Below, one piece after another: positions 28,070 to 38,674 of a DNA stretch of 64,000 nucleotides. The DNA lies in NCBI GenBank assembly GCA_947500135.1, contig CANMQX010000002.1, positions 558,001-622,000 of the forward strand, given 5' to 3'. The notes beneath the pieces were generated by a model. The model ran no database searches and was not told the DNA's origin. It saw only the letters and a program-made list of their open reading frames with translations. The number at the start of each line of letters is the position of its first letter. Position 1 is the stretch's first letter. The position numbers were made by a program, and so were the translations under genes. This DNA is from an uncultured Paracoccaceae bacterium. Lineage in GTDB: Bacteria; Pseudomonadota; Alphaproteobacteria; Rhodobacterales; Rhodobacteraceae.

Positions 28070-29056
28070 TTAGAGGAAACCCAGCTTCTTCATAAGGTCA
28101 CCAATGACTGTTTCCTGCGCTTCAAGGAACGCCTGAAAGTCATCGCCGGAATTGTGGATGTTCACCCACCCATTGCGGGCGCGGACTTCTTCCCATTCAG
28201 GTGTTTCATACATCTTGGCAATCGCATCTTGATACATCGCCAATTTGTCATCGGGCAGTCCCGGTGCGGCAAAGAAACCGCGCCAGTTGACGAAGGATGT
28301 ATCGATCCCCTGTTCCTTCATGGTCATCGCGTCCGGGGCAGCACCGACGCGTTCGTCAGAGGTGACACCGATGATCTTGACCTCACCGGCATTTGCCAGA
28401 TCAACCGCTTCAGAAAAACCGGTTGAAAGCGCTGCAATCTCGCCCGACAGCAACGCAGCCATCGCTTTGCCGCCCGCATCATAGGGAATGTATTTGACGC
28501 CCAGCGCATCTTTGCCAGCCGCTTCCATCACCATCGCGGCGACTAAATGGTCCATGCCGCCTGGCACAGAACCACCACCAATCGCCGTTGCCGATGGATC
28601 TGCGTCATAGGCAGCCATCAGATCAGCCATAGAGTTGATTGGGCTATCTTTGCCGACAACCATCGCCGCGTAGTCCCCAATCGTTCCCGACACCAAGGTC
28701 AGGTCACGGAAGTTATGTGGAAAAACCCCCGTTAGCGACCGGATCACAATAGGGGTCGAGTTGACCATCAATGTGCCGTGGTTGCTATCAGCGTTTTCAA
28801 TCAGGTAACCGATGGCCTTGCCACCGCCGCCGCCAGACATGTTTTCATAAGATGCCGTGCCAACAAGTCCAGCGCCCGTCAGCGCCTCACCAGTGCCACG
28901 GGCGGTGCCATCCCACCCGCCACCGGCGCCACCGGGGATCAGAAAGTGGATGCTGTCCAAAACCTTGTGACCATCGGCCAATGCGGGCGTACTAAACCCA
29001 AGTGCTGCCACAGCAGTTGCGATCAGGGCGCGACGGCCCAGTTTCAATGTCATCAT
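28070..29056 (-). CDS. tctC: tripartite tricarboxylate transporter substrate-binding protein TctC
   Basis: 328 residues. A signal peptide (LGRRALIATAVAALGFSTPALADG) exports it to the periplasm. The mature part has the Bug/TctC fold signatures IHFLIPGGAGGGWDGTARG, ASYENMSGGGGGKAIGYL and SVPGGMDHLVAA. The ligand is likely a carboxylate but cannot be named from sequence. ATGs at 29056 and 29053 are tandem; GGGAGGA six bases before the first supports it. It is the first gene of the transporter operon and is divergent from tctD. It is probably under control of TctDE. Confidence 0.95.
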   Translation of the reverse strand: MMTLKLGRRALIATAVAALGFSTPALADGHKVLDSIHFLIPGGAGGGWDGTARGTGEALTGAGLVGTASYENMSGGGGGKAIGYLIENADSNHGTLMVNSTPIVIRSLTGVFPHNFRDLTLVSGTIGDYAAMVVGKDSPINSMADLMAAYDADPSATAIGGGSVPGGMDHLVAAMVMEAAGKDALGVKYIPYDAGGKAMAALLSGEIAALSTGFSEAVDLANAGEVKIIGVTSDERVGAAPDAMTMKEQGIDTSFVNWRGFFAAPGLPDDKLAMYQDAIAKMYETPEWEEVRARNGWVNIHNSGDDFQAFLEAQETVIGDLMKKLGFL

Positions 29057-29160
29057 ATTGTCCTCCCATTTGACAACTGTCCGCTTGGCGGCTCAGTTGA
29101 ACGAATGAAAGCATGATAACCTGACACCGACCTGTCATCAAAAACCAGTGATCTCAAAAT
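29057..29160. promoter_or_regulatory. tctC/tctD divergent control region
   Basis: 104 bp between divergent starts. The inverted repeat CAACTG-N14-CAGTTG (29074-29099) and the repeat TGACA-CCGACC-TGTCA (29122-29137) are present. TTGACA at 29070-29075 could be a plus-strand -35 element. These are candidate TctD sites activating the transporter. Binding is inferred, not shown. Confidence 0.4.
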
Positions 29161-29829
29161 ATGAAATTTCTTCTTGTCGAAGACAATCAAGAGCTTGCAA
29201 ACGCCGTTTCATCACGCATGCGCCTCGATGGGCATGTTATTGATCATGCAGCGAATTTAGGTGACGCGACCGCCTTCGTCGAAACGGGTGATTATGATCT
29301 GATCTTGCTTGATATCATGCTGCCGGATGGTGACGGGCGCAGCTTTCTTAAGACCCACCGGGCAAGCGATCTGGACACGCCAGTGATCGTTCTGACCGCG
29401 CGAAGTCAGGTATCAGATCGAATCGGATCGTTGGACATGGGTGCTGATGACTACGTCACGAAGCCTTTTGACCATGCCGAACTCGAGGCGCGATGCCGTG
29501 CTGTTCTGCGCCGGAAAGCTGGAAAAGCGCAGACTGTTTTCGAAAGCGGGGGCATCGTTTTTGACCCTGTGGCAGGTTCCATGTCTGTACGCGGATCCAA
29601 TGTGACACTGCGCAACCGAGAGCTGCGCCTTCTTGAAGTTCTGATCAATGCGCCCGGACAAGTGTTTTCCAAACAGAAGCTGGCTGACCGGCTGTTTTCT
29701 TACGATGCCGATGCTTCGGAAAACGCAATTGAGGTTTATGTCGGGCGGCTGCGCAAACATCTTGAGAAATCCGATTTGAGGATCATTACACTGCGCGGGC
29801 TTGGATACCGGCTTGAATATGACACTTAG
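29161..29829 (+). CDS. tctD: OmpR-family response regulator TctD
   Basis: 222 residues. Receiver domain: acidic pair E7-D8, phosphoacceptor D51 (LILLDIMLP), T79 and K101 (VTKPFD). The C-terminal winged helix (LRNRELRLLEVLINAPGQ through IEVYVGRLRKHL and RGLGYRL) binds DNA. It is divergent from tctC and overlaps tctE by 11 bp, so with TctE it most likely induces the tctCBA transporter in response to carboxylates. Confidence 0.92.
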   Translation: MKFLLVEDNQELANAVSSRMRLDGHVIDHAANLGDATAFVETGDYDLILLDIMLPDGDGRSFLKTHRASDLDTPVIVLTARSQVSDRIGSLDMGADDYVTKPFDHAELEARCRAVLRRKAGKAQTVFESGGIVFDPVAGSMSVRGSNVTLRNRELRLLEVLINAPGQVFSKQKLADRLFSYDADASENAIEVYVGRLRKHLEKSDLRIITLRGLGYRLEYDT

Positions 29830-31177
29830 CCTACCCGTCTCGGGATCTCTCAGAAATCGACTTGTTGTCACGCTGATTGGCGGGGCTGCGATACTTGCGC
29901 TTCTGCTTTTTTTCGCTGTCCGGAATTATGCGACCCAGGTTGCCCAGCAGGGCCAAGACAATATTCTGGGTGCCTCTATCGCGTCAATTCTGGATGCAGC
30001 GACCATACGCGAAGGGCAAGTCGAAATCGATATCCCCTACGCATCATTTTCGATGTTAAGCACCACATCGGATGACAGAATCTTCTATGCGATCTATCAG
30101 GACGATACTTTCTTATCTGGATACCCAAAATTAACAGTCACATTAGATCAGATTCGTGGTTTTCAAACCACCACGTTTCGTGGCGAAACCGTACGACTGG
30201 TCACAGCAAATCGCACGCTGATCGGCATAGACAAACGCACGCAGATCCGCGTAGCGCTCGCGCAAACCCAAGACGCGCTGTCTGGAACACTTGCGCAAAT
30301 TTCGCGCAACGCAGCCTTGTTCGGTGCGGGTTTTTTTGCGTTTGCAGCGACTTTGTCTTTTTGGGCGACATCAACGACAATTGGACAGCTACAGCGGCTT
30401 ACAAACTCGGTCACCAGACGTGGGCCAGAGGACTTAAGCCCTTTCAGGAAACCTGTGCCAGCGGAAATGGCACCGCTGGTCATTTCGCTGAATTCGTTGA
30501 TGGGACGACTGGACCAATCGCTCAGCCAATCAGAGGATTTTATCGCCGAAGCAGCGCATAGGGTTCGCACCCCTCTCGCCACGGTGCGATCCTATGCCGA
30601 GGCGACATTGCAGCGTGTTGATAAAGAAGAAAACCGTCAGGCGATGCGATCCATGGTCCGCGCAATTGATGAAAGTTCGCGTGCCGCAGGTCAGCTGCTT
30701 GACCATGCAATGATCACCTTTCGGGCCGACCACCTTGATCGGCAAGACATCGATTTGGTGGCGCTTGTAAATGATCTTGTCGTCCGATTGACGCCAATCG
30801 CAGAGATGAAAGACCTCGAACTATGCCTACACGGCGACGCAACGGTCGCCTATTCTGGTGATCCCATTCTTATCCAAAACGCTGTTCGCAACCTGATCGA
30901 CAATGCTCTGAAATACGCCCCGAGCGAAAGCGCTGTGAACATCGCAGTCACTGCTACCCCGGATATCCAAATCAAAGTGAGCGACACCGGACCGGGTTTT
31001 CCCACTGAAGAGGTCGATACGCTCGCTTCGCGTTTCAAGCGAGGGAAAAACTCAGAAGGGACAATCGGCTCAGGTCTAGGTCTGACAATCGCAATCGACG
31101 TGGCCAAGGCGCATGGCGGTGATCTTGTTCTGTCAAACGGACCGGAGGGCGGTGCATGCGCTACCTTGTTGCTTTAG
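29819..31177 (+). CDS. tctE: sensor histidine kinase TctE
   Basis: 452 residues from the ATG at 29819, inside the end of tctD. A membrane helix near residues 15-34 and a second near 167-185 flank a periplasmic sensor of about 130 residues. The DHp box is A-H247-R-V-R-T-P (H247 is the phosphorylated His), followed by N-box NAVRNLIDNALKYAP and G boxes DTGPGF and GSGLGLTIA. This fits the TctE group of inner-membrane kinases. The 3' end overlaps the following binding-protein gene by 22 bp and carries that gene's Shine-Dalgarno (GGAGGG). Such deep overlap indicates tight coupling. Confidence 0.92.
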   Translation: MTLSLPVSGSLRNRLVVTLIGGAAILALLLFFAVRNYATQVAQQGQDNILGASIASILDAATIREGQVEIDIPYASFSMLSTTSDDRIFYAIYQDDTFLSGYPKLTVTLDQIRGFQTTTFRGETVRLVTANRTLIGIDKRTQIRVALAQTQDALSGTLAQISRNAALFGAGFFAFAATLSFWATSTTIGQLQRLTNSVTRRGPEDLSPFRKPVPAEMAPLVISLNSLMGRLDQSLSQSEDFIAEAAHRVRTPLATVRSYAEATLQRVDKEENRQAMRSMVRAIDESSRAAGQLLDHAMITFRADHLDRQDIDLVALVNDLVVRLTPIAEMKDLELCLHGDATVAYSGDPILIQNAVRNLIDNALKYAPSESAVNIAVTATPDIQIKVSDTGPGFPTEEVDTLASRFKRGKNSEGTIGSGLGLTIAIDVAKAHGGDLVLSNGPEGGACATLLL

Positions 31178-32163
31178 TTCTTTCGGTTTTCTCACAGCTA
31201 GCTTTTGCTCAGGAATGGGAGGATCAACAGGTTTTCAATGCCGATGCAGCTGGGCAGATGCTGCGGATCATTTCAAGCACTGACATTGCCCTGTTCGCCC
31301 CCATCATCGAAGACTTCATATCCGACAATCCCGATACTGGTGTGGAATACCTTGTTACTGGAACCGCCGATATTGACCAGATTTTCCGTGCCGCTCCGGA
31401 TGGCTTCGACGTGGTTGTTTCCAGCGCGATGGATCTTCAACTCAAGCTGGTCAATGATGGGCTGGCATTTCGTTTGCCGGATATTTCTTATCCTTCTTGG
31501 GCGCAGTGGCGGCAAAGCCTGTTTGCCTTCACCTCTGAACCGGCTGCCATTGTCATCAATAAAGCGGCGTTTGCAGGTTACCAGATTCCACAAACCCGCC
31601 AGGAGTTGATCGAGGCGATCCGTGCAAGACCGGACACATTCAGCGGCCGTGTTGGCACCTATGATATCCGCAAATCGGGTGTCGGTTATCTGTTCGCAAC
31701 GCAAGATGCGCGCGCCACAGAAACCTATTGGCGCTTGATGGAGGTACTAGGCGCCTTAAATGTGAAGCTATACTGTTGTTCGGGTGCAATGATCGACGAT
31801 CTTGTCGATGGCCGGATTGCGGTGGCCTATAATGTGTTGGGAAGCTATGCGGAGGCCCGTGTCGAAAGCAGGGACACTTTCGAGGTTATCCTGCCCTCGG
31901 ATTTTCCAACGACGATGATGCGAACGGCAATGGTGTCAACCGATGCGCCAAATCCAGAGCCCGCTGCCGCCTTCATCCGGCATCTTGTCGCTCTGCAGTC
32001 CCAGGAAAACGACGACGCCATTCAATTGCCACGTCTGAATATGCAACCAAACGAGATTGAACGCGCCACCATCGCGCTTGAACCCGCGCTGATGACGTTT
32101 CTCGATACGTTAAAGCGGCGCAGGTTCGTCGCTGAATGGGAAAATGCTGTCATTCAGGAATAG
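31156..32163 (+). CDS. periplasmic solute-binding protein coupled to TctDE
   Basis: 335 residues with a signal peptide (MRYLVALVLSVFSQLAFAQ). The mature protein resembles iron(III)/thiamine-type family 1 extracellular binding proteins: SSTDIALFAPIIEDF, TGTADIDQIF, then GFDVVVSSAMDLQLKL and the C-terminal AAAFIRHLVALQS. A Cys pair is present (LYCCSG). No permease or ATPase gene follows, and it is the third gene of tctD-tctE. A role in ligand sensing for the kinase, rather than transport, is inferred from this context; the ligand is unknown. It ends 29 bp before the converging Rieske gene. Confidence 0.8.
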   Translation: MRYLVALVLSVFSQLAFAQEWEDQQVFNADAAGQMLRIISSTDIALFAPIIEDFISDNPDTGVEYLVTGTADIDQIFRAAPDGFDVVVSSAMDLQLKLVNDGLAFRLPDISYPSWAQWRQSLFAFTSEPAAIVINKAAFAGYQIPQTRQELIEAIRARPDTFSGRVGTYDIRKSGVGYLFATQDARATETYWRLMEVLGALNVKLYCCSGAMIDDLVDGRIAVAYNVLGSYAEARVESRDTFEVILPSDFPTTMMRTAMVSTDAPNPEPAAAFIRHLVALQSQENDDAIQLPRLNMQPNEIERATIALEPALMTFLDTLKRRRFVAEWENAVIQE

Positions 32164-32192
32164 AGCCTAGTGGCGACAATGAAGGTTAAGAC

Positions 32193-33227
32193 CTACGTAC
32201 CTGCGCTCTCATTCTCTGCATCAATCAGGCGCTGTAGCTGAAGCCGAAACAGTTTTGCGCCGGCATCCAGACCAAGATCAGTATTGGGCGTGACCTTGTT
32301 GGCCATACCTTTGTGGACGGCTTCAAGAATGGTCTTATCCTCGTTAAATGCCACAACCGCACCTGCATTCATCTTATCGGAAATTTCTCTGTCATCCGGG
32401 TCAGTGTTGCGATGTTGAAACCAAATATACTGAGTGTTGTTTTCATCAACCGGGGTCATGAAGTTATAAGAGATGTTTACGTAGGTGTTGGCAACATGAG
32501 GCTTATCCGGGCCACCCGTTCCGACGGGCGTATAGATGGATTTGTTCAGCGCAATAGCTGGAAAGCACATCTCGTAATGCTGCAACCTGTCGCAATTGCC
32601 AGAAAAGCGGATCAGATCCTTGTAGTAAGGCGAAGGCGGTTGGTCGTGGATCCAACGTGACACAACCACCCCATGTTCCGTTCGCTCCAGATCAAGCGGT
32701 TGGTCGTCAGTGCCCGCCCCGGCAAAGGATGTGACGTGAACCCATGCCACATGACTTGGGTCCAGCAGGTTATCGGCAACCCAAAGGTAATTACACGCAA
32801 TCGGCAGCACGCCACCATCCGTGTAGCCCCATTCTGGATTATCAAAGTTTTCGATTTCAAAGATATCGTCAGGATTGGCTTTTTCAGGTTCACCCATCCA
32901 GATCCACAGCAAGCGATACCGATCAACAACAGGATAGGATTTGACCACTGCGCGTTTGGGTATGTTGTCGCGTTGGGTTGGCGCATCCACGCAAGTGCCC
33001 GTGCAATCAAACGTCAGCCCGTGATACCCGCAGACCACCCTGTCACCGTCCAGCGCCCCATCTGACAAAGGCAGTTTTCGATGTGGACATGCATCTTCCA
33101 GCGCAACTGCTGCACCATCAGCCTGACGGTAGAACACGATATTGTCGCCAAGGATCATTTGTGGCTTCAGTTGCCGGGTGTAGTCCTTGCTCCACCCCGC
33201 AACATACCAGCAATTGCGTAGAAACAT
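32193..33227 (-). CDS. Rieske non-heme iron oxygenase, alpha subunit (VanA-like)
   Basis: 344 residues. N-terminal Rieske [2Fe-2S] site: C47-P-H49 and C66-G-Y-H69. The catalytic mononuclear iron site follows as D156, H159 and H164 in NLLDPSHVAWVH. The short length and layout match the vanillate demethylase/phthalate-oxygenase group of terminal oxygenases. No reductase gene is adjacent, so electrons must come from elsewhere. The start has GGGGAGA upstream. It lies 140 bp downstream of hutU on the same strand, and whether it belongs to the hut regulon is open. The substrate is unassigned. Confidence 0.88.
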   Translation of the reverse strand: MFLRNCWYVAGWSKDYTRQLKPQMILGDNIVFYRQADGAAVALEDACPHRKLPLSDGALDGDRVVCGYHGLTFDCTGTCVDAPTQRDNIPKRAVVKSYPVVDRYRLLWIWMGEPEKANPDDIFEIENFDNPEWGYTDGGVLPIACNYLWVADNLLDPSHVAWVHVTSFAGAGTDDQPLDLERTEHGVVVSRWIHDQPPSPYYKDLIRFSGNCDRLQHYEMCFPAIALNKSIYTPVGTGGPDKPHVANTYVNISYNFMTPVDENNTQYIWFQHRNTDPDDREISDKMNAGAVVAFNEDKTILEAVHKGMANKVTPNTDLGLDAGAKLFRLQLQRLIDAENESAGT

Positions 33228-33367
33228 TTATGTCTCCCCTTCTATGCAGTTACCGTAGCTGTGTCTCTTTATCCCGACTATCCATAAGGCATAATAGCTT
33301 GCTTTAGTTGTCCTTATGATTGCCAGAATTGCGCAGGCCGGGTTTCACACTATCAGCGAGGACCACC

Positions 33368-35038
33368 TCAGTTGCCTAGAATGGTCGGCAGGCGGAGCCC
33401 CTTTTCGCGTGCGCAGGCAACCGCGTCTTCATAGCCCGCATCGGCATGTCGCCAGACGCCGGAGGCCGGGTCATTCCACAAGACCCGCTTCAATCGCGCC
33501 GCTGCTTCCTCCGTACCATCAGCACAAATAACCATGCCCGCATGTTGACTAAACCCCATGCCAACACCACCGCCATGGTGCAAAGACACCCATGTCGCCC
33601 CTGACGCGGTGTTGATCAAGGCATTCAACAGCGGCCAATCTGAAACAGCATCAGACCCATCCTTCATCGCCTCGGTCTCGCGGTTGGGTGACGCCACGGA
33701 CCCGCTGTCCAGATGATCGCGCCCGATGACAATCGGTGCCGACAGTTCGCCAGATTTGACCATCTCATTGAACGCGAGACCAAGCCGATGCCGGTCGCCT
33801 AGCCCAACCCAACAAATGCGCGCGGGCAAGCCCTGAAAACTGATCCGCTCGCGCGCCATATCCAGCCAGTTATGTAGGTGTTTGTTATCGGGCAGAACTT
33901 CTTTTACCTTGGCATCTGTCTTGTAGATATCTTCGGGGTCACCCGACAGCGCACACCACCGGAACGGCCCAACACCCCGACAAAACAAGGGCCGAATATA
34001 AGCCGGCACAAACCCCGGGAAGTCAAAGGCGTCTTCCAACCCTTCCTCTAGTGCTACCTGACGAATGTTGTTTCCGTAGTCCAGTGTCGGTACGCCCATG
34101 TTCCAGAAATCAACCATCGCCTTCACATGCACTTTCATGGATGCTCGGGCCGCACGTTCCACCGCCTTGGGATCGGTTTCGCGCTTGGCCTTCCATTCAG
34201 CCATGCTCCAGCCCTGCGGCAGATACCCATTTAGCGGATCATGGGCAGATGTCTGATCAGTCACCAAATCCGGCCGCACACCCCGCGCCACCAGTTCGGC
34301 GAAAACATCGGCAGCATTGCCCAGAAGTCCCACGGATTTCGCCTCTCCGGCCTTCGTCCAGCGGTCAATCAGGGCAAGCGCGTCGTTGAGCGTATCAACG
34401 CGTTCGTCGACATATTTCGTGCGCAAACGGAAATCGATGCTGTCAGGGTTGCACTCGACGGCCAGACAACAGGCGCCGGCCATCACCGCCGCCAGCGGTT
34501 GCGCGCCACCCATGCCGCCCAGTCCGCCGGTCAGTATCCATTTCCCAGTTAGATCGCCGTCATAGTGTTGCCGCCCCGCCTCAACGAATGTCTCATAAGT
34601 GCCCTGCACGATGCCTTGGCTGCCGATATATATCCAACTGCCCGCCGTCATCTGCCCGTACATCATCAGGCCCTTTTTATCGAGCGTATTGAAATGGTCC
34701 CAAGTTGCCCAATGTGGCACAAGGTTCGAGTTGGCAATCAAGACACGCGGCGCGTCCGTATGGGTTTTGACCACGGCAACCGGTCGACCCGATTGCACGA
34801 TCAGCGTTTCGTCGGCGTCGAGGTCTTTCAGCGTGGCAACCATCGCATCAAAATCGGACCAACTGCGAGCGGCGCGACCGATGCCACCATAGACAACCAG
34901 CTCATGCGGGTTTTCAGCGACATCCGGGTGCAGATTATTCATCAACATCCGCAATGGGGCTTCGGTCAGCCAGCTTTTCGCATTCAGCTCCGGCCCAGTC
35001 GGGGGATAGATATCGCGGGTATTTTTGCGATCAGACAT
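33368..35038 (-). CDS. hutU: urocanate hydratase
   Basis: NAD-dependent cytosolic enzyme converting urocanate to 4-imidazolone-5-propanoate, the second step of histidine degradation. 556 residues, full length. Conserved stretches include the N-terminal [19 protein letters not shown], the NAD-binding [13 protein letters not shown] and [13 protein letters not shown], and [13 protein letters not shown]. It overlaps the hutG end by eight bases (35031-35038), the last hut gene on this strand. Confidence 0.97.
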   Translation of the reverse strand: MSDRKNTRDIYPPTGPELNAKSWLTEAPLRMLMNNLHPDVAENPHELVVYGGIGRAARSWSDFDAMVATLKDLDADETLIVQSGRPVAVVKTHTDAPRVLIANSNLVPHWATWDHFNTLDKKGLMMYGQMTAGSWIYIGSQGIVQGTYETFVEAGRQHYDGDLTGKWILTGGLGGMGGAQPLAAVMAGACCLAVECNPDSIDFRLRTKYVDERVDTLNDALALIDRWTKAGEAKSVGLLGNAADVFAELVARGVRPDLVTDQTSAHDPLNGYLPQGWSMAEWKAKRETDPKAVERAARASMKVHVKAMVDFWNMGVPTLDYGNNIRQVALEEGLEDAFDFPGFVPAYIRPLFCRGVGPFRWCALSGDPEDIYKTDAKVKEVLPDNKHLHNWLDMARERISFQGLPARICWVGLGDRHRLGLAFNEMVKSGELSAPIVIGRDHLDSGSVASPNRETEAMKDGSDAVSDWPLLNALINTASGATWVSLHHGGGVGMGFSQHAGMVICADGTEEAAARLKRVLWNDPASGVWRHADAGYEDAVACAREKGLRLPTILGN

Positions 35039-35858
35039 GTGCAGTTCCTCTTGCGGCGTTCAATTCACCTGACATGGCCAGATGATGCAGTGTTGTAAGA
35101 ATTTGGCGAAGGGATGTGCGAAGCCGGTCCGCGCCATCAGTGCGATAGGCCCATGGCGAAACCTCATCCATGTAGGCACGTTGTGCCAGTTCCATCTGAA
35201 CCGCATGTTGACCCTTCGCTGGCCGCCCGTAATGGCGGGTCGTCCACCCGCCCTTAAAGCGGCCATTTAATACGGTGCTCTGCGGCAAGCTGTCGTGACA
35301 GATGGCATGAACCGATTGTTCGATCTCGCTTGCACAGGTCGTGCCGCCATTGGTTCCTATGTTGAAGACAGGTAACTGCCCTTCAAAAAGGAAAGGGATA
35401 TTTGACCGGATCGAATGGCAGTCATAAAGCACCGCAAAACCATGGGCGACTTTTACCCGCGCGAGCTCCGTCGCCAAAGCGGTATGATAGGGCGCGTGAT
35501 AAGTCTGGCGACGGCTTTCTATTTCGTCGGTCGAAGGTGCCTGACCTGCACACCAGATATCTTGGCCGTCGAAATCAGTAGTGGGGCAAAGCGTGGTTGT
35601 ATTTTGCCCAGGATAAAGCGACACCCCGGCAGGATCGCGGTTCGCATCAATGACATATCGGTGGATATTGGAACGCACGACCGTCACATCGTCCAAAAGG
35701 CCATCATAGAGGCGGGTGATATGCCAATCTGTATCGTCCAGCCCCTGCCCTCGCGTATTCAATCGCCGCATCAAATCGTCAGGTACAAAAGTGCCGCCAT
35801 GCGGTTGCGCCAGTATGATTGGGCCGGCCCCTTCGCATACGGTGACAACGTCCATCAT
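35031..35858 (-). CDS. hutG: N-formylglutamate deformylase
   Basis: Hydrolyses N-formylglutamate to glutamate and formate, the final step of the five-enzyme Hut route. 275 residues. Family motifs are [33 protein letters not shown] and LYDCHSIRS, which carry likely metal ligands. The ATG at 35858 overlaps the hutH stop by four bases. The presence of hutF in the same cluster confirms the formylglutamate route rather than formimidase. Confidence 0.94.
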   Translation of the reverse strand: MMDVVTVCEGAGPIILAQPHGGTFVPDDLMRRLNTRGQGLDDTDWHITRLYDGLLDDVTVVRSNIHRYVIDANRDPAGVSLYPGQNTTTLCPTTDFDGQDIWCAGQAPSTDEIESRRQTYHAPYHTALATELARVKVAHGFAVLYDCHSIRSNIPFLFEGQLPVFNIGTNGGTTCASEIEQSVHAICHDSLPQSTVLNGRFKGGWTTRHYGRPAKGQHAVQMELAQRAYMDEVSPWAYRTDGADRLRTSLRQILTTLHHLAMSGELNAARGTAHV

Positions 35859-37390
35859 TTTAACCCCGCAGCTGTCACACCCGCGACCTTTTGCAAATCG
35901 CCGCTTGCAATGATTTTAGTCGCAGCCGCGATATCGGGCGCAAGATATCGATCCTCCTCAAGGCGTGGCACATCCTGACGCAGGCGCCCGATACAGGCCT
36001 GCAACGGCGGACTTGTTTCAAGTGGCGCGCGGAATTCGACACCCTGCGCGGCGCATAACAGCTCGACCCCAAGAATGGCGTTCAGATTGTCCAGCATCCG
36101 GCCCAATCGAAACGCGCCATGCGCCGCCATTGACACATGATCCTCCTGATTAGCCGAGGTCGGTGTTGAATCAGTGACACATGGGTTCGCGAGATGCTTG
36201 TTTTCGGACATCAATGCCGCCGTTGTCACCTCGGCAATCATATAGCCAGAATTCAGACCGGGCGCAGGCGTTAGAAAAGGCGGCAGATCAAACGACAATG
36301 TCGGATCAACCATCAGCGCCACACGTCGCTGCGCAATCGCACCAATTTCGGATACCGCTAGCGCAATCATATCCGCCGCAAAGCCGACAGGTTCGGCATG
36401 AAAGTTTCCGCCTGAAACGATCATATCCGCGTCAGCCAGTACAAGCGGGTTATCGGTGGCAGCGTTTGCTTCAATCCGCAATGTGGTCGCCGCTTGCCTT
36501 AAGATATCAATGGCCGCACCTGTCACCTGCGGCTGACACCGGATGCAATACGGATCCTGCACACGGGTGTCACCGTCGCGGTGGCTCTCACGGATTTCCG
36601 ACCCCGCAAGCAATGCGCGCATGGCGGCAGCCGCCTCAATCTGCCCCTGATGCCCGCGCAGACTATGTATCTCCGGCTGCAACGGCGCCGTCGATCCCAT
36701 AATGGCATCGGTTGTGACGGCAGATGTCACAAGGGCTGTTTGCGCGGCACGCCATGCCTTGAATAACCCGGCCAACGCGAATGCAGTTGAGAATTGCGTG
36801 CCATTGATAAAGGCCAGCCCTTCTTTCGGGCCAAGCGGGATCGGCGCCAGCCCTGCCTTGGCCAATGCATCTGCACCGGGCAAGATATCACCTTCGAACT
36901 CTGCCGCGCCCTCTCCCAGCAGAACGGCTGTCATATGTGCTAGCGGGGCCAGGTCACCAGATGCGCCAACAGAACCCTGCGCTGGGATCACCGGTGTGAC
37001 GCCCCGAGCCAGCATATCTTGGAGCAACTCAATCAAGGACCACCGCACGCCAGAGGCACCGCGACCCAACGATACCAGTTTTAACGCCATCACAAGCCGC
37101 GACATGCGTCGCGAGATCGGCGCACCAACGCCGCAACAGTGCGACAGGACCAGGTTGCGCTGAAGAGTTGCTGTATCTTCCTTGGCAATCTTCATGCTCG
37201 CGAGTTTACCAAAGCCAGTGTTTACGCCGTAAACTGGCGCATCACCTTGCGCTGCTTTCTCAATACGCCACGCGGCTTTTTCAATCGCAGGCTTGCATGA
37301 CGGATCAAGCAAGGCAGCGCGCTCATCCCAGAAAATACTGGCGAGTTCATCCAGGGTAACCGCTCCGGGCATCAACTGAAGCGCGTTCAT
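35855..37390 (-). CDS. hutH: histidine ammonia-lyase
   Basis: Deaminates histidine to urocanate. 511 residues. The tripeptide that cyclises into the MIO cofactor is A143-S144-G145 ([12 protein letters not shown]). The substrate region YGVNTGFG near residue 54 and [12 protein letters not shown] near the C-terminal third are intact. It overlaps both neighbours by ATGA-type junctions (hutI at 37387-37390, hutG at 35855-35858). Confidence 0.97.
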   Translation of the reverse strand: MNALQLMPGAVTLDELASIFWDERAALLDPSCKPAIEKAAWRIEKAAQGDAPVYGVNTGFGKLASMKIAKEDTATLQRNLVLSHCCGVGAPISRRMSRLVMALKLVSLGRGASGVRWSLIELLQDMLARGVTPVIPAQGSVGASGDLAPLAHMTAVLLGEGAAEFEGDILPGADALAKAGLAPIPLGPKEGLAFINGTQFSTAFALAGLFKAWRAAQTALVTSAVTTDAIMGSTAPLQPEIHSLRGHQGQIEAAAAMRALLAGSEIRESHRDGDTRVQDPYCIRCQPQVTGAAIDILRQAATTLRIEANAATDNPLVLADADMIVSGGNFHAEPVGFAADMIALAVSEIGAIAQRRVALMVDPTLSFDLPPFLTPAPGLNSGYMIAEVTTAALMSENKHLANPCVTDSTPTSANQEDHVSMAAHGAFRLGRMLDNLNAILGVELLCAAQGVEFRAPLETSPPLQACIGRLRQDVPRLEEDRYLAPDIAAATKIIASGDLQKVAGVTAAGLK

Positions 37391-38592
37391 AACTGGCCTC
37401 CAAAAATCCGTTTGTGCAGAGGGTTGAAGCCGATCCTATACGATAGCTCAGATGGGTGGCTAACATCCCAAATCGCCAGATCGGCACGCTGACCCACAGC
37501 GATTGCACCACGGTCGCGATATCCCAGCACCCGCGCTGCACGAGATGTTACACCCGCCAACGCCTCCTGCGGGGTCATCTGAAACAAGGTGCAGGCCATA
37601 TTCATGGCCAGCAAAAGTGATGTCATGGGTGATGAACCCGGATTGGAATCGGTTGAAACCGCCATTGGCACGCCATGCTTGCGCAACAGATCAATCGGCG
37701 GAGCCTGTGTTTCGCGTAAAGTGTAGTAGGCGCCTGGCAGAATAACGGCGGCCATACCTGCTCCGGCCATGCTTGCCACACCATTCTCATCTAGATATTC
37801 GATGTGATCAGCCGACACGGCACCAAACCCGGCCGCCATCTTTGCGCCGCCAAGGTACGACAATTGTTCGGCATGGATCCGGATCGGAAGACCAAGCTCC
37901 TTTGCCACCTCAAAAACACGAGCAACCTGATCTGGTTGAAAAGCAATACCCTCGCAAAAGGCGTCGACCGCATCAACCAAGCCTTCGGCATGCGCCGCGC
38001 GCAAAGTTGGGATACAAATCTCTGCTATATAGCTGTCTGCCCGGCCCGTATATTCCGGCGGGACGGCATGCGCGCCCAGATAGCTGGTCCTGATGGCAAC
38101 CGGACGAACCTGCGCAATCAGGCGAGCGACGCGCAGCATTGCGATCTCCGTTTCATAGTTCAAACCATAGCCCGACTTTACCTCAATGGAGGTGACACCT
38201 TCGGCAAGCAACGCATCCACGCGTGGCAAGGCATCCGCCAATAACGCATCTTCGGAAGCACCTCGGGTCGCGTTCACGGTCGAAATGATACCCCCGCCAG
38301 CCCTCGCAATCTCTTCATACGAGGCACCATTCAATCGCATCTCGAACTCACGCGCCCTGTTGCCCGCATAGACAAGATGCGTGTGACAATCGATCAACCC
38401 CGGGGTCACAAGCCGGCCTTGCAAGTCCAAATGGGTGAGGTGGTGATACTGCGTAGGAAGGTCAGAAGATTGGCCGACAAAGACGATCCTATCTTCACCA
38501 AAGACAATCGCGGCATCGGCAATCAGCCCATAGTCTTGGTCATTTGCCCGCATCCGCGCGCAGGCACAATTCATGATCAGAGTTTCTGTCAA
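37387..38592 (-). CDS. hutI: imidazolonepropionase
   Basis: Zinc/iron amidohydrolase opening the imidazolone ring to N-formimidoyl-glutamate. 401 residues. Metal-binding [22 protein letters not shown], and VSTDSNPGS near the C-terminus match HutI. The N-terminus aligns best if translation begins at TTG 38590-38592 ([14 protein letters not shown]); an ATG six codons in is the alternative. It is the first gene of hutI-hutH-hutG-hutU and is divergent from hutF across 82 bp. Confidence 0.95.
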   Translation of the reverse strand: MTETLIMNCACARMRANDQDYGLIADAAIVFGEDRIVFVGQSSDLPTQYHHLTHLDLQGRLVTPGLIDCHTHLVYAGNRAREFEMRLNGASYEEIARAGGGIISTVNATRGASEDALLADALPRVDALLAEGVTSIEVKSGYGLNYETEIAMLRVARLIAQVRPVAIRTSYLGAHAVPPEYTGRADSYIAEICIPTLRAAHAEGLVDAVDAFCEGIAFQPDQVARVFEVAKELGLPIRIHAEQLSYLGGAKMAAGFGAVSADHIEYLDENGVASMAGAGMAAVILPGAYYTLRETQAPPIDLLRKHGVPMAVSTDSNPGSSPMTSLLLAMNMACTLFQMTPQEALAGVTSRAARVLGYRDRGAIAVGQRADLAIWDVSHPSELSYRIGFNPLHKRIFGGQL

Positions 38593-38644
38593 GGATCGGT
38601 CCCACTCAGTATGTCTTGTGGGTTTCTTTGTATGGTGTTAAAAA

Positions 38645-38664
38645 TATTATGTCCATTCATAATA
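38645..38664. promoter_or_regulatory. candidate hut operator
   Basis: Perfect inverted repeat TATTATG-TCCATT-CATAATA (7-6-7) in the 82-bp gap between divergent hutI and hutF, 10 bp before the hutF ATG. Its position would let one repressor control both arms. HutC, encoded after hutF, is the obvious candidate, but the binding is inferred. Confidence 0.5.
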
Positions 38665-38674
38665 AAGCACACAG

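Noticed and set aside
32193..33227. Naming the Rieske protein vanillate demethylase (vanA)
   Set aside because: There is no vanB reductase or vanillate context. The group similarity does not fix the substrate.
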